Assembly: GCA_920105805.1 (NCBI GenBank)
Contig: CAKKTI010000009.1
Location: forward strand, 78,837 to 142,836
Length of the DNA stretch: 64,000 bases
From: Condylostoma magnum
Lineage: Eukaryota; Ciliophora; Heterotrichea; Heterotrichida; Condylostomatidae
Direction: 5' to 3'
Position 1 is the stretch's first letter. Each line of letters opens with the position of its first letter. Shown here in pieces: positions 36,609 to 46,782 of the stretch. The notes beneath the pieces are model-generated. The model was not told the DNA's origin. It searched no databases and saw only the letters and a list, made by a program, of their open reading frames with translations. Position numbers and translations under genes: made by a program.

Positions 36609-37904
36609 CTAAAATTGTATTAAATTATTCAAATTCCATGGTTTTATTGAATCATCCATTGTTACTTCAGATAACAAAATGTATTCCTGTGTAGTTAGCA
36701 GGTTTTTTAGCTTTTCTCTTAAAAAAGTAGGAATTAAGAGATTTTCACTTAAGTCTCCAAAATTTTTGATTGAAGTGGGATTGTCCTTGAGAGCTTTATA
36801 TATAAGCTTAGCACCTATTGCGTCAAATAGATTCCTGCTTATATCACAAACTTATAAGACCTAGTTTCTCCGTATTACATTGACAAGTTCTCAGCAAAAG
36901 TTATTGTATAAGGAGTTTTGCTGCAAATTTATATGCTTTAGCTTCTTGTTACGAACCAATGCCCTAGCAAAGTAAACTCCCATTTGATCATTTATACCAG
37001 TTCTTTGTAAGTTTAATTGAGTCAATGTGGTATTATATTTGATTATTCTAGTCAAAATCATCTGACACTTTGGATCAATAATAGAATTCTGGAAATTAAG
37101 CTTTTTCATACAGCTTGGCACTCTTCTGTTTAATAAACTACCTTCTAGTAGTTTAAAAGCTCCTTCTCCCAATTTAGATTATATAAATCCTACATTTTAG
37201 AATTTCTTATTATAAACAATAGCTCTTACTACAGCAGCAGCTGGATTTCCTGTTAATGTAACATACAAATCCTTTAGGTTCTAATGTTCCCTTATCGTAT
37301 TAGCAAACTAATTAACTTAGCTTCCAAAAGGTGCATAATTATTACTGGAAATATCTAAATAACTTAAAAGTTGCCAAGTTTCCTATAGAGCCATGGAAAT
37401 TCTTTATAATCCTAACTTAGACAAATTATTCTTAGCAAGATCTACCTTAACTAGACTCTAGCATTAGAAAATCAGTTCCATTGACTCTAGAAACTAATCA
37501 GTAATTCCGTTGTCTCTGAGTGATATTTCTTACAACTGAGGTAAAAAACTGATTCCTTTAGCTAATTACCCAACAATTTCTTAATTACAGTCTTTATGTC
37601 TATATCCATCAATACAAATCTTCTATTTTTCATTGTCTTCTTCTCTATACACTTACTCAACCTTCCTTGTAGTAGCATTTCTAGCCTCATATTTCTACTA
37701 AGGTAGATTTAGTTGATTTACCTTATATAAAAAAGTGTCCTCTAGTAAAATTTCATCCTAGTAAACAGGCGGGGCCACTTAGATAGTTGAAAAGCTTCGT
37801 TTTAATGGAGATATATTAGGGCTTCTCTCTTTACGTGGACTGGTTTCTCTTATATAGGTAATCAGTCTATCCCTTCTTTCCAGTTCTAATTTAGCCTGCT
37901 TCAT
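36609..37904 (-). CDS. leucine-rich repeat protein (ribonuclease-inhibitor type)
   Basis: 431 residues from ATG 37904 to TAG 36611-36609. A charged N-terminal segment with Ser-Pro motifs is followed by LRRs of the RI/NLRC type: LQEISLRDNGITD, LVKVDLAKNNLSK, LSYLDISSNNYA, LTQLNLQRTGIND, LKHINLQQNSLYN and VCDISRNLFDAIGAKL, with about 28-residue spacing. It is probably a protein-interaction scaffold; in ciliates many such proteins are basal-body or axonemal, which is inference only. The divergent gene's first ATG is 7 nt away. Confidence 0.75.
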
Positions 37905-37911
37905 TTTTAAA

Positions 37912-40257
37912 ATGCAAAGGCCTCTGCTTACTACGCAGAAGCAAAGATTAAATTACTTCACGGATTATGAAATTTATAAGCAATCTGGGAAATTTAAGCA
38001 ATATTTGTTCAATAGGTACAGATTTTAATGATAAATGCCCGTGTAATTAGTTGTAGGCTTCTGTTACTAATTTTTGTATATGAAAGTGATCATGCTAGCT
38101 GTAAATTGCACAGACCTGGTTGCTGTCATACTACTACTGTTTTCAGGACTATCATAGCTTATATTCAGCTTATTTTCGTAGTCATTTAAAATAAAGAATC
38201 TAAGGGAAATCTTTTTCATCTCAATACTAGATTCATTGTATTTATTAGTCAGTATGAAAAGTATGTAAATGATCAGCCCACTAGCCTCATCTGGGATATT
38301 GTAGCTAGGACTTTCTATTAGAATTATTATATAAATTTTATCTTAAAGAACTAACTTTACAGCTGGCTAGTATATATCTGCTTTATGCATTTTTCTATTA
38401 AATACTACTTTAGCTGTGATTATGAACAAAGAAGAGTATTTTTTACTAATGTTTGCTGTTTTAATTAATGGGACATCGTAATCAATGAAAATTTAGTTTT
38501 TGAGCTAGAATTGTATGGACTCTGCAACATTTAACAAAATCTCTTTATTGATATCAACCTTTGTAACTGCCATGGTTTCACCTTTCTTTGCCCTTATCAA
38601 AGGATAACGTATAGTTCCCCACTTTATTAATGGACTTTAATGCTTATTTTTAGGAGAATGCTAGTACTTATTTTTATATGTCATAGGATTAATTGTATTC
38701 ATGATTATAAACAGCTTATTATCATATGTATTAAGATTTAACAATAAATCAACTAAAACTGTTTAAATGCTAAATGGTTTTATACAATTATCAGCATTTT
38801 TTATAGCTGGACTAGGCTCTTATGAGTTTGACTTAACAGAAGGAATTATTTCAATTCTAATAAGCATCCTTACTTTTATGTTCTACTTCTTCCCAGAGAT
38901 TCCTTTAAGTTTTTGTATTACAGGGTAGTTAGTAAATTTTATTATGGAAGAAAATGTCTGTAAACGTAGTAATTATTAACCGACAAAGCAAGGTTTATCA
39001 TAATCTATAGATTTTTAGTCATTTTTAAAGGATACGTCGTAGACCATGATTAAAGCTACTCAGAAATAAAGAAAGTTATCATGTAGGGGAGCTAGTGCAA
39101 GTAAAGAAAAAATCAATTATCTGTATTTGGAAGTCGAAAAATTAAAATCCAGGGAAAAAGTGTGAAATAAGGAGAAATATAGGCTTAAAGGGATAATTTA
39201 AAATTTATAAAGGGAAAGGCCTCCTCAGTTTATCAAAAAGGTAAAAGCTTATAATAATGGAAATTTACGTTAGAAAGTATAAGAGCTTTAGTTACAGATT
39301 ATTGCCTTAGAATAAGAAAATAAGGCTTTGAAGTCAAAAGAAACAATTTAGTAATCGTTGAACCTATCAACTATTGATTTTGTTAATGATGAAACTAGAA
39401 TCATTTAAGAGACTCCTGAATCCTTATCAAAAACTATAACATAGGAAAGTGATTTCTTTAGATAGTCTTAAAGTGATTTTGATTAAATAAGCAAATTACA
39501 GATGAATAAACTGTAAAATTTGTATATATAATTTTCACAATCATAAAAGGAAATCAGAGAACTTTAAGATAATAACAGTGAATTAAGCTAATAGCTACAA
39601 GAAAAAGAGTTTTTGATACAAAAATAATAGCTTTAATTGCAACATATTGAAAACAATAATGTATTAGAATTACATACACTAAAAAATTAGCTAGAAAACC
39701 AAATACACAAGAATAAACAATTAAAAAATCAGAACAACTAAACCTAAGAAAATACATAATAAACTTTAAACTCTTAATAAAACTTGATTTAGAACTTAAG
39801 AGAAAGCTTAAAATAATTATCGAATGAAAAGCTCGAGCTATAAACAAATTACTATAAAATCATGAGTCGTAATAGCTAAATGGAGTAATAACTGAAAATG
39901 ATGTCTCTTTCTTAGGATTAACTTAGCTTAAACGTATCCTAAATATAAGACGAGCTAAGCCTATAATAAGAGAAAAATCAATAACTAACCTAACGTACTT
40001 AAAAGCGATGTTTTGAATACACTGCTGGCTAAAAAGAACTAGAGTATCTAAAATTTTAATTAATTTAGTACAACAAGTAAGCAACTCAAGCTGAGGAAAA
40101 ATCAACAAAACTTCTAAGTGAAAACTGATATCTGAAATCTTAACTATAAGAAACATTAGTGGATTAATCTGTTACACATGAAGACCCAGTATCAAAAGAA
40201 GACCTTCTGCAGATATCAGCTACTCTTGCGAAATCCATCGAGACTTATTTAAAGTAA
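37912..40257 (+). CDS. multi-pass transporter-like membrane protein with long coiled-coil tail
   Basis: 781 residues to TAA-TAA. Residues about 55-350 hold about ten hydrophobic segments in the style of drug/metabolite (nucleotide-sugar) transporters, including SAFFIAGLGSYEFDLTEGI and a following FMFYFFPE, typical of the DMT C-terminal repeat. The rest (about 380-760) is a Gln-rich coiled coil rich in TAA/TAG codons. Membrane transporter plus coiled-coil tail is an unusual mix. Starts at 37912, 38035 and 38080 are all in frame; the later ones would leave room for a promoter. The tRNA gene follows 26 nt downstream on the other strand. Confidence 0.6.
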
Positions 40258-40277
40258 TAATGTTAATTAAATATGAG

Positions 40278-40282
40278 AAAAA
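40278..40282 (-). terminator. Pol III T-run terminator
   Basis: Five consecutive T residues on the minus strand just after the tRNA 3' end, the usual RNA polymerase III stop. Confidence 0.6.
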
Positions 40283-40283
40283 G

Positions 40284-40370
40284 CGCTCAGAAGGGTGAAT
40301 CGAACACCTGGGACGCTAATCCCCCTAGGATTTGAAGTCCTAGCCCAGCACCAGCTAAGATCATCCGAGC
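40284..40370 (-). tRNA. tRNA-Sec: selenocysteine tRNA, anticodon UCA
   Basis: 87 nt starting GCTCGGATGATC. It folds as eukaryotic tRNA-Sec: a 9-bp acceptor stem (one U-U and one G-U), a 4-bp T stem (GGTG/CACC) around TTCGATT, a 6-bp anticodon stem (CTAGGA/TCCTAG) with loop CTTCAAA, a long variable arm (GGGA...TCCC), and discriminator G73. The anticodon UCA (genomic 40333-40335) reads UGA. The 9/4 architecture and long variable arm distinguish it from a Trp tRNA with the same anticodon. It delivers selenocysteine at UGA with SECIS help. Confidence 0.92.
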
Positions 40371-40444
40371 AATTATTATGCATATTATTCATATAAAAAT
40401 CAGAATGAATCTGCTTTGCATATACTCATCCAAATATATTATAA

Positions 40445-41860
40445 ATGTCACCTATAATTTATCTCATCTTAAACACAATAGCAAGTGTTCATTTCTACAG
40501 TCCACAATCCTTACGTGAGGATCTGTCCCGGATAAACAACTAAAGTCAAGAAGTTCCAAGTACTCTGGCAGATTTCGGGAATCCCCCTTACGGTGGAGCC
40601 ATTATCGGTCGTCTTTATATGCCAAGTGACGATCTAACAGGATGCTCCCGCCTTAGCCCAATCCGCTTTGACTTTGGCATTGATGTAATAAACACTCCTA
40701 TACTGATGCTTCAAAGAGGAGGATGTAGTTTTGTCGTAAAAGCCCGAAACGCCTAAAACATAGGTGCCTCAGCCCTTATAGTAGCAGATAACAGAATAGA
40801 GAATGTACGACAAATAACAATGACAGACGACGGAACAGCCGGTAATATTGAGATCCCAGTAGTCATGATAGACAAACAAAGCTCAGATTTAGTCTACGAA
40901 TACCTCAGAGACTCAGAAAAAGCCAAAACAGTATCAGTTTCCATCAGATTTGAGATGAACCACCCAGATAACCGAGTTGAGTATGAAATTTGGTATAGCC
41001 CAGATCACATTGATACTTTGAAATTCCTTGCAGAGTTTTCTCCCTTGGGCAGACGTTTTGACGATACCAAAGCTTTATTTACCCCTCACTTCGCGTTATG
41101 GTATTGCACGGAGTGCAAATAAAAGAATTATAGTGAGCCCCACCCCGACTGTGTAAGTGGCGGACGATACTGTGCCCCTGACCCTGATGGAATAGGAGCT
41201 AGGTCTGGAAGGGATATAATGATGGAAGATTTACGATAATTATGCATATACGGTAAGACGTAGAACATGCAAGACGAGAATTTGTACTGGAAATATATAG
41301 AACAATTAGTAGTGGCATGTCCTTAGGGAAAGGTAAGAGAAAGCTGTAGTGAAACTGCAATGGGAAAGGCTGGTATAAGTCCAGATGAGATTAATAGATG
41401 TGTGGATAGCAGCTTTACTAATCATGGAGATCCTGCTTTGGCTGATAATTCTTTGTTAAAGGCTGAAATGCAGAAGTAAATTGAAGAAGGAGTTGCAAGG
41501 TTTCCTAAGATCGTGGTTAATAGGCAGATATATAGAGGAGATTTAGAGAAGGAGGAACTAATGAAGGCAATTTGTGCTGGGTTCTAAGATTCACCGATAG
41601 AATGTAAAGGATATACACCTTATGCATGGCCTGAGGATAATAGGGGAAGTAATACATCAAGTGGTGGGATAAGCACAGGGGTTATTGTTGTTATAGTGCT
41701 TGTTATGATTATTGTATTAGGAGTTGTACTATTTTTGTATAGAAGATGGATAAGGTAGGAGCTCAATACAGAAATGAAGGTATAAGTAAACAGTGCTGTA
41801 AGCCAATACTTTGCTTTAAGCGACTCTTCAGCAAGAGACTCATTTTAGTAGTTAGGTTAA
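40445..41860 (+). CDS. vacuolar sorting receptor-like protein (PA domain, type I membrane)
   Basis: 471 residues. A short hydrophobic signal sequence is followed by a protease-associated domain (about 20-170; LMLQRGGCSFVVKARNAQ, IPVVMIDKQ). The VSR-type lumenal domain follows (LRQLCIYGKTQNMQDENLYW, VACPQGKVRESC, VVNRQIYRGDLEKEEL, AICAGF). One membrane segment lies at about 410-432 (VIVVIVLVMIIVLGVVLFLY). The cytosolic tail has YFAL, a YxxPhi sorting signal in the place where plant receptors carry one. It probably carries soluble cargo from the Golgi to lytic compartments. The stop is TAA 41858 (or TAG 41846). Confidence 0.85.
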
Positions 41861-41870
41861 AGGGAAAATT

Positions 41871-43565
41871 CTATATATCTCCTAGTACACTTGCGAAGTA
41901 GAAAGTTCTGGAGGATCTACGGCGTTACTGGGTGTGGAAAGACTTGCTTTCTAACGCTTCCTGCACTTAGTTGGTCAGTGTTGGGGATTCTGGAGTAGAC
42001 TGCTAAGTTGCTAAAAATGATAATTTCAGCATTGAATCTTTTATTTAAAACGTTTCATTTGATATTTCACCCTAAAAGATTCTCGCAGTGTTAAAATCTG
42101 TTCTTATTTCCCGTATAAAGCGATAGCTTTTAAAGTTTTATTATGATAATTAGTTTTCATCGATTGAATTAGACTCTGAGTCAGATGTCTCGGATTCAGT
42201 GTTAAATTTGAAAGAACCAGCCATATCTGCGTAACTATTCCTTATGGATTACTAGGGGCTCGTGTCTATTATTCTATAAAGTAAATTGAAGTAATCAGTA
42301 CTTATCTCAGTGCTTTATAGATCAAATTGTATTGTTACTTAATTATAATTCGTTCTATTTATTTACTTATGCATATCGAATGACTTAACTACTTAGTTAT
42401 TAGCCATTAGATGCAAAGTGAAATAATCCTGAGAGGTTTCAGTGAAGTTATTGCTTATTCTTATATACTTATCTCATTATTGTACCAATAAGGGACAAGT
42501 AGTCAAGTCAATTAAAGCTTATATGTTTGAGTCTACATGCATTTCAGATTTTACTATGATCATGCCTTAATCTTACCTGTATTTGATTATAAGGTTATTC
42601 GTTAGCTCATAAGGAAGAATATCAATCCACTTTTAGAATTCAAAACTTTGATTTTACTTTCTAGGGCTTGTGCATATTTTGTTTTAAGATCATTACTGAA
42701 ATATATTATAAGCTTACGTATTATTATTAAGCTGAATATAAATTACCAGGTATTTAATTCTAGAAACTTACGACTCCTTCTCAAATTTCTCTTCAAATAA
42801 TTGTAAAATACCAAAAGCTTATTTAGAGGCATCTCCTGTAAAATTTTTTAAGAGATGATTATCCAGCTAGAACTACTGGGCTATGTTTAAATCTAACTAC
42901 AACAACTCCCGCTTAAAGATCCTATGCAGCCTATTGTAATCGCAGCTAGTTAGTTTGTATATTATTCCTACCGTTTTAGCTGCAACTCCTAAAATTCCGC
43001 AATAAGGTGCTAGGGTATAGTACAATAGCTTAATTCCACTTTAATTGAATCCTTGTTGAACGTTAATCATTTTCTTTTCAAAATTCCCCAAGGTTTTAAA
43101 ACGGTGGCCTGGCTCATACTTAAGTCCCATGATCAGGTCTGAGATTAATAAATCACCGTCTTTTAAAGCACAGGGAGCCTGTTAGTTTATTCTATACTAA
43201 ATCTACTGGGGTATATCTAGAAAATCTAGGACTAGTTATCTAACTTCCTCTGTTTTTATAGCCGATGATAATCATGATTCTAGCATAAGTCGCCTAGCTT
43301 CAATTATAGTTGGACTTGTCTTTTTATACCAGTTTTTACCTGGAAATTCAGGTAGACTGAAAGCTGTCCGGATTTTAATTGATTTTTAAAGGTTTCTGAA
43401 ATCTCTATACCGTCGATCAATCTCCATGATGCTGCAATGGAAAATTATTTTTATACTGTATGTCTGTATATGGATTACCGTGAAAGATCGTTTAAAAATT
43501 TTGTTAGGAGTGCTTGTTGTTGTTTAGGGGATTTTAACTTCCAGGCAGGAGTCTTCAAATTCCAT
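41871..43565 (-). CDS. PX-domain protein with START-like region
   Basis: 564 residues. The N-terminal PX domain (about residues 15-125) has the phosphoinositide-binding signature RRYRDFRNLQKSI and LPEFPGK, with the third basic region RRLMLESWLSSA. The middle resembles lipid-binding folds; about residues 355-480 (MHVDSNIQALIDLTTCPLLV, QQWDKY) look START-like. A Ser/Glu-rich tail ends at TAG. PX proteins bind PI3P on endosomes, fitting the trafficking genes nearby, though shared function is not shown. Its stop is ten nt from that of the convergent receptor gene. Confidence 0.75.
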
Positions 43566-44028
43566 ATTTATATAATGTGTTTTAATAATTAATATCTTAA
43601 AGCTTCTTATAAGATAGGAGGGGAAAAAGATAAACTTGATATTTTATAGTAGTTTGAATGCTCTAGTGTAATTTAGAGAAGTTGTAAAAGATAAGGGTCA
43701 AAAGATTATAAATAGATCATATCCTTTAAATTTGTATATTTACACATGCTCATTTTTTAATTTTTTATAATTCCAATATTAAATGATTAAGACAATATAC
43801 AAAGTTAATTTTATCTATTATTAACATTATAAAATAATGCAAATCAAATATGTAGCTATAAATGTTATCAGCTTAACATTACTGCAATGATTAGAAGTAA
43901 TCTCAAGTAAGCTTATGAGGTGGTACACCAAATATAAAGTTAATGCATACAGAACCTTAGGTTCTTTAAATACCAATTAAACCACACTCACAAAAAAAAT
44001 ATTCAGAACAGTAAAACTTAATAATAAT
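43566..44028. other. AT-rich divergent intergenic region
   Basis: 463 nt between divergent starts of the PX gene and the CDPK-like gene. No supported ORF or RNA. A short inverted repeat (AGAACCTTAGGTTCT) lies near 43952-43966. Presumably a bidirectional promoter. Confidence 0.4.
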
Positions 44029-45750
44029 ATGGGTTGCTGTTAATAATCACTTCTTTCAGACCAAGAAGTATAAGCTTAGAATATCAAACACTTCTAGCTA
44101 CAAGACGAGGAGCATATCGATGGCTAAGACCAAAGTAACAATCAAGATCCTAACTAGTAGATAATTCCCAACCAATCTTCAAATAATAAAAATTTATTAA
44201 AAAGGAGGAGTCATCTATTAAGCCAATCATACAGCTATAAAATGTACTCAAATAGCGATCATATGCTCTCCCAAATGAATTAGATTAATATCAATTTAAA
44301 GCCTGAGTCACTTTTTACTGAAGAATACTAACTAATCAATAGACTTTAAAAAGGGGCCTATGGGCTAGTTTGGAGGGTAAAACACTTATAAACCGGTAAA
44401 TTTTTTGCTGCGAAAGATATCGATACCTCCTTGCAGTCAAAAAGCGTTAAAAAGCGATTTCGAAATGAATCTTAAATGCTAAAACAAATAAACTAACCAA
44501 ATATACTTAAGATATGTGATGAATATGAAGGAGAAGATAAATATATTTAAGTATTTGAATTTTATGGAGGTGGCTCTTTACAAGATTACCTAAGATCAAA
44601 TTACTTGATAGAAGTAAACAAATCACTGAAAATATTCTTCTAGATAATAAGAGGTGTAAGTTATATAAACTAGTTTGATATAGCACATCGGGACTTAAAG
44701 CCTGATAACATTTTATTTGCTGATTAAGCAGGAAAACTACCTGTAGTGTTAGCAGACTTTGGTAATTTTGGACATATGATTAAGGGCAAAAAGTTTAAAA
44801 AAGTTGTAGGTACTCCATATTATGTAGCCCCTGAAATGATACGAAATCATTATGACTTAAAGTGTGATGTTTGGAGTGCTGGAGTTATACTTTATTAAAT
44901 GTTAAGTAAGTTTTACATAGCTGGAATAAATCCATTCAAGTCCTACAGTATTCAGAGCATTTTCAGATCAATTTTATACAGTTAAATTGACTATCAAATT
45001 TTTTAATATCTAGGGATAGATAAAAATATAGTTAATTTGATAAAACTAGTACTAGATAGGGATTACAAGAGTAGGCCTAGTGCATAATGGCTTTGGGAAA
45101 ATAAAGACCAATACCTAAGTTAATCTAATATGCAAGTTAATCAAGTATAAAGTTTATAATTATTACAAAAGAGCAAAGATTTGTCGCAAATGCAAAAAAT
45201 TATCTTAAACTTTTTTGTTAATGTGGTATTATCTTAAGATGTAAAGCAAGAAGTAAGTAAAAGATTTATCGAGATGGATGATAATAATGATGGCTATATT
45301 GAAAAATAAGACTTTTAAAGATTTTATGGCGAATGAAGCACTTGAAATATTGAGATCTCGAATAATCAATTATTTAAGCACGATAAAATTAGCTACTCCT
45401 AATATTTAATATACTCATTAGATTGGGAAAGCATCTTAAGTGATGAAGTTGTATCAAAAGGATACAATATGCTAGTAAATTAGAGTTATTACAAGGAGCT
45501 TTTTGAAAGTCTACCTTTTAAATGCAACTAATAAAGAATAGAAATGATACAACTTAAAATACAAAATATTACATTTGAACAGCTCAAAAACTATCTTTTA
45601 GAGCTTTAGTTAGTAAACTTGCATTATACTAATCTTTTAATTGTTAAAGCTGAAATTCTGTAAGATTTCCATTTATCAACAAATTTTTAAAATTTACAAT
45701 AATTATACTAATTTTGCTAACAACAACCTAATCTCACTATAAATAAATGA
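44029..45750 (+). CDS. calcium-dependent protein kinase-like Ser/Thr kinase
   Basis: About 568 residues, starting MGCC (myristoylation/palmitoylation-like). The kinase domain covers about residues 98-355: LQKGAYGLVWRVKH, AAKDI (Lys), HRDLKPDNILF, DFGNFG and GTPYYVAPEM. A 15-nt intron at 44906-44920 interrupts the codons for QMLTGINPF. The C-terminal part has one clear EF-hand (EMDDNNDGYIEKQDF, near residue 415) and degenerate ones, as in CDPKs. In-frame TAAs at 45688-45718 or the TGA at 45748 may be the stop; the latter overlaps the next gene's ATG. Confidence 0.85.
44906..44920 (+). other. 15-nt intron
   Basis: GTAAGTTTTACATAG. Unspliced, it would insert five odd residues in a conserved kinase segment; spliced, the protein reads QMLTGINPF, the normal MLTGxxPF of kinase subdomain X. 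It keeps frame, so it is visible only by protein comparison. Confidence 0.85.
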
Positions 45751-46058
45751 AAACTCCCTAAAAATTTAAATCTAGACGTAGATACAAAGACCCAAACAGG
45801 CCAAAAAGAGGAATGAGTGCTTATTTATTTTACTCAATAGAGCGTAGAACAGAGTTACAAGAAGATCTTCCAGATTTTAGTATGGCCTAACTCAGTAAAA
45901 TAATAGCAGAAGAATGGGGTTAACTTTCCTAAGAAGACAAATAGCCGTATCTCCGAATGTCAGAGTAAGACAGAGAAAGATACAGGCAACAGATGGAGCG
46001 ATATGAGGGAAGATCTTATTCAAATTAAAACATTACTATAGATTTAAGTAAAGATTAG
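45747..46058 (+). CDS. single HMG-box protein
   Basis: 103 residues with one HMG box over most of the length: YKDPNRPKRGMSAYLFYS, then IIAEEWGQLSQEDKQPYLRM and a following RYRQQM. It is a non-sequence-specific DNA-bending chromatin protein, of the size of NHP6/HMGB-type proteins. It ends at TAG-TAA. The ATG overlaps the preceding gene's TGA by ATGA, and the next gene starts 4 nt later. Confidence 0.85.
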
Positions 46059-46062
46059 TAAA

Positions 46063-46755
46063 ATGTCTAAGGAGGTTTATATTATAAGGCATGGTTAGAC
46101 TGATTATAATAAGCGGAAACAATTGATGCTGAGTAATCCAGATGCAGACTATTCTTAGTCACAATGAGACCCGATATACAGAGACGCTTTGCTCAATGAA
46201 GAAGGGATACAGTAAGCTAGAGATGCCCAGGCATCTATACATCAATTAGACGTTCAAACTGTATACGTATCTCCTATGAGAAGGGCCCTGCAAACTTGCT
46301 AGATTATATTTGATCAGCATCCTAATAACCCGAGAATTATAGTAGAACCTTTACTTACTGAAAGAATATACTCTATACATGATGTGCCTTTATTATTGAA
46401 CAAATGAGATGATTTTCCTATGTTTGACTGGAGCAATTATAACAGAAATGAGTATTATGTAAAGAACATAGTTTCTAATTAAATCTGGAGTAGATTGGAA
46501 AGTGCAGAGGATTAAACTATAGAATTAGTGAACATTATGCAAGAAATCTACCCTAGAAGAGTTGAAAGTGGAGATGAAATAAAGTAAAGAGCTAGGAGAG
46601 CTAAATAATGGATGATTGAAAGGGCAGAGAATGAAAGCATTGCTGTTGTTACCCACTCATGTCTTTTAAGGAATGTTACTAAATGGTATAATGAGCAAGG
46701 GTAAAAGTAGTTTATAAGGTTGGAAAATTGCCAGTTTTGCAAGCTTGATGCGTAG
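46063..46755 (+). CDS. histidine phosphatase (phosphoglycerate mutase) superfamily protein
   Basis: 230 residues. The N-terminal IIRHGQTDYN contains the catalytic RHG motif; SPMRRALQT and VVTHSCLLRN provide the second Arg and second His of the fold. These enzymes transfer or remove phosphate through a phosphohistidine; the substrate (metabolite or protein) cannot be told here. It ends at TAG 46753 (a TAA follows at 46762). Spacing to both neighbours is minimal (4 and 27 nt). Confidence 0.8.
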
Positions 46756-46782
46756 TTAGTTTAATTGACAAAGATTTAAAAA

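Noticed and set aside
36608-36864. Extension of the 35.2 kb plus-strand gene to TAG 36692 or TGA 36767
   Set aside because: The opposite strand carries the C-terminal LRRs there, so the earlier TAG 36605 is preferred.
40284-40370. tRNA-Trp(UCA) suppressor interpretation
   Set aside because: The 9-bp acceptor stem, 4-bp T stem and long variable arm fit tRNA-Sec, not tRNA-Trp.
41861-42070. Plus-strand extension after the VSR gene with a P-loop-like YGVTGCGKT
   Set aside because: It lies opposite the coding C-terminus of the PX protein, shows no further NTPase motifs, and follows TAG-TAG...TAA of the receptor.
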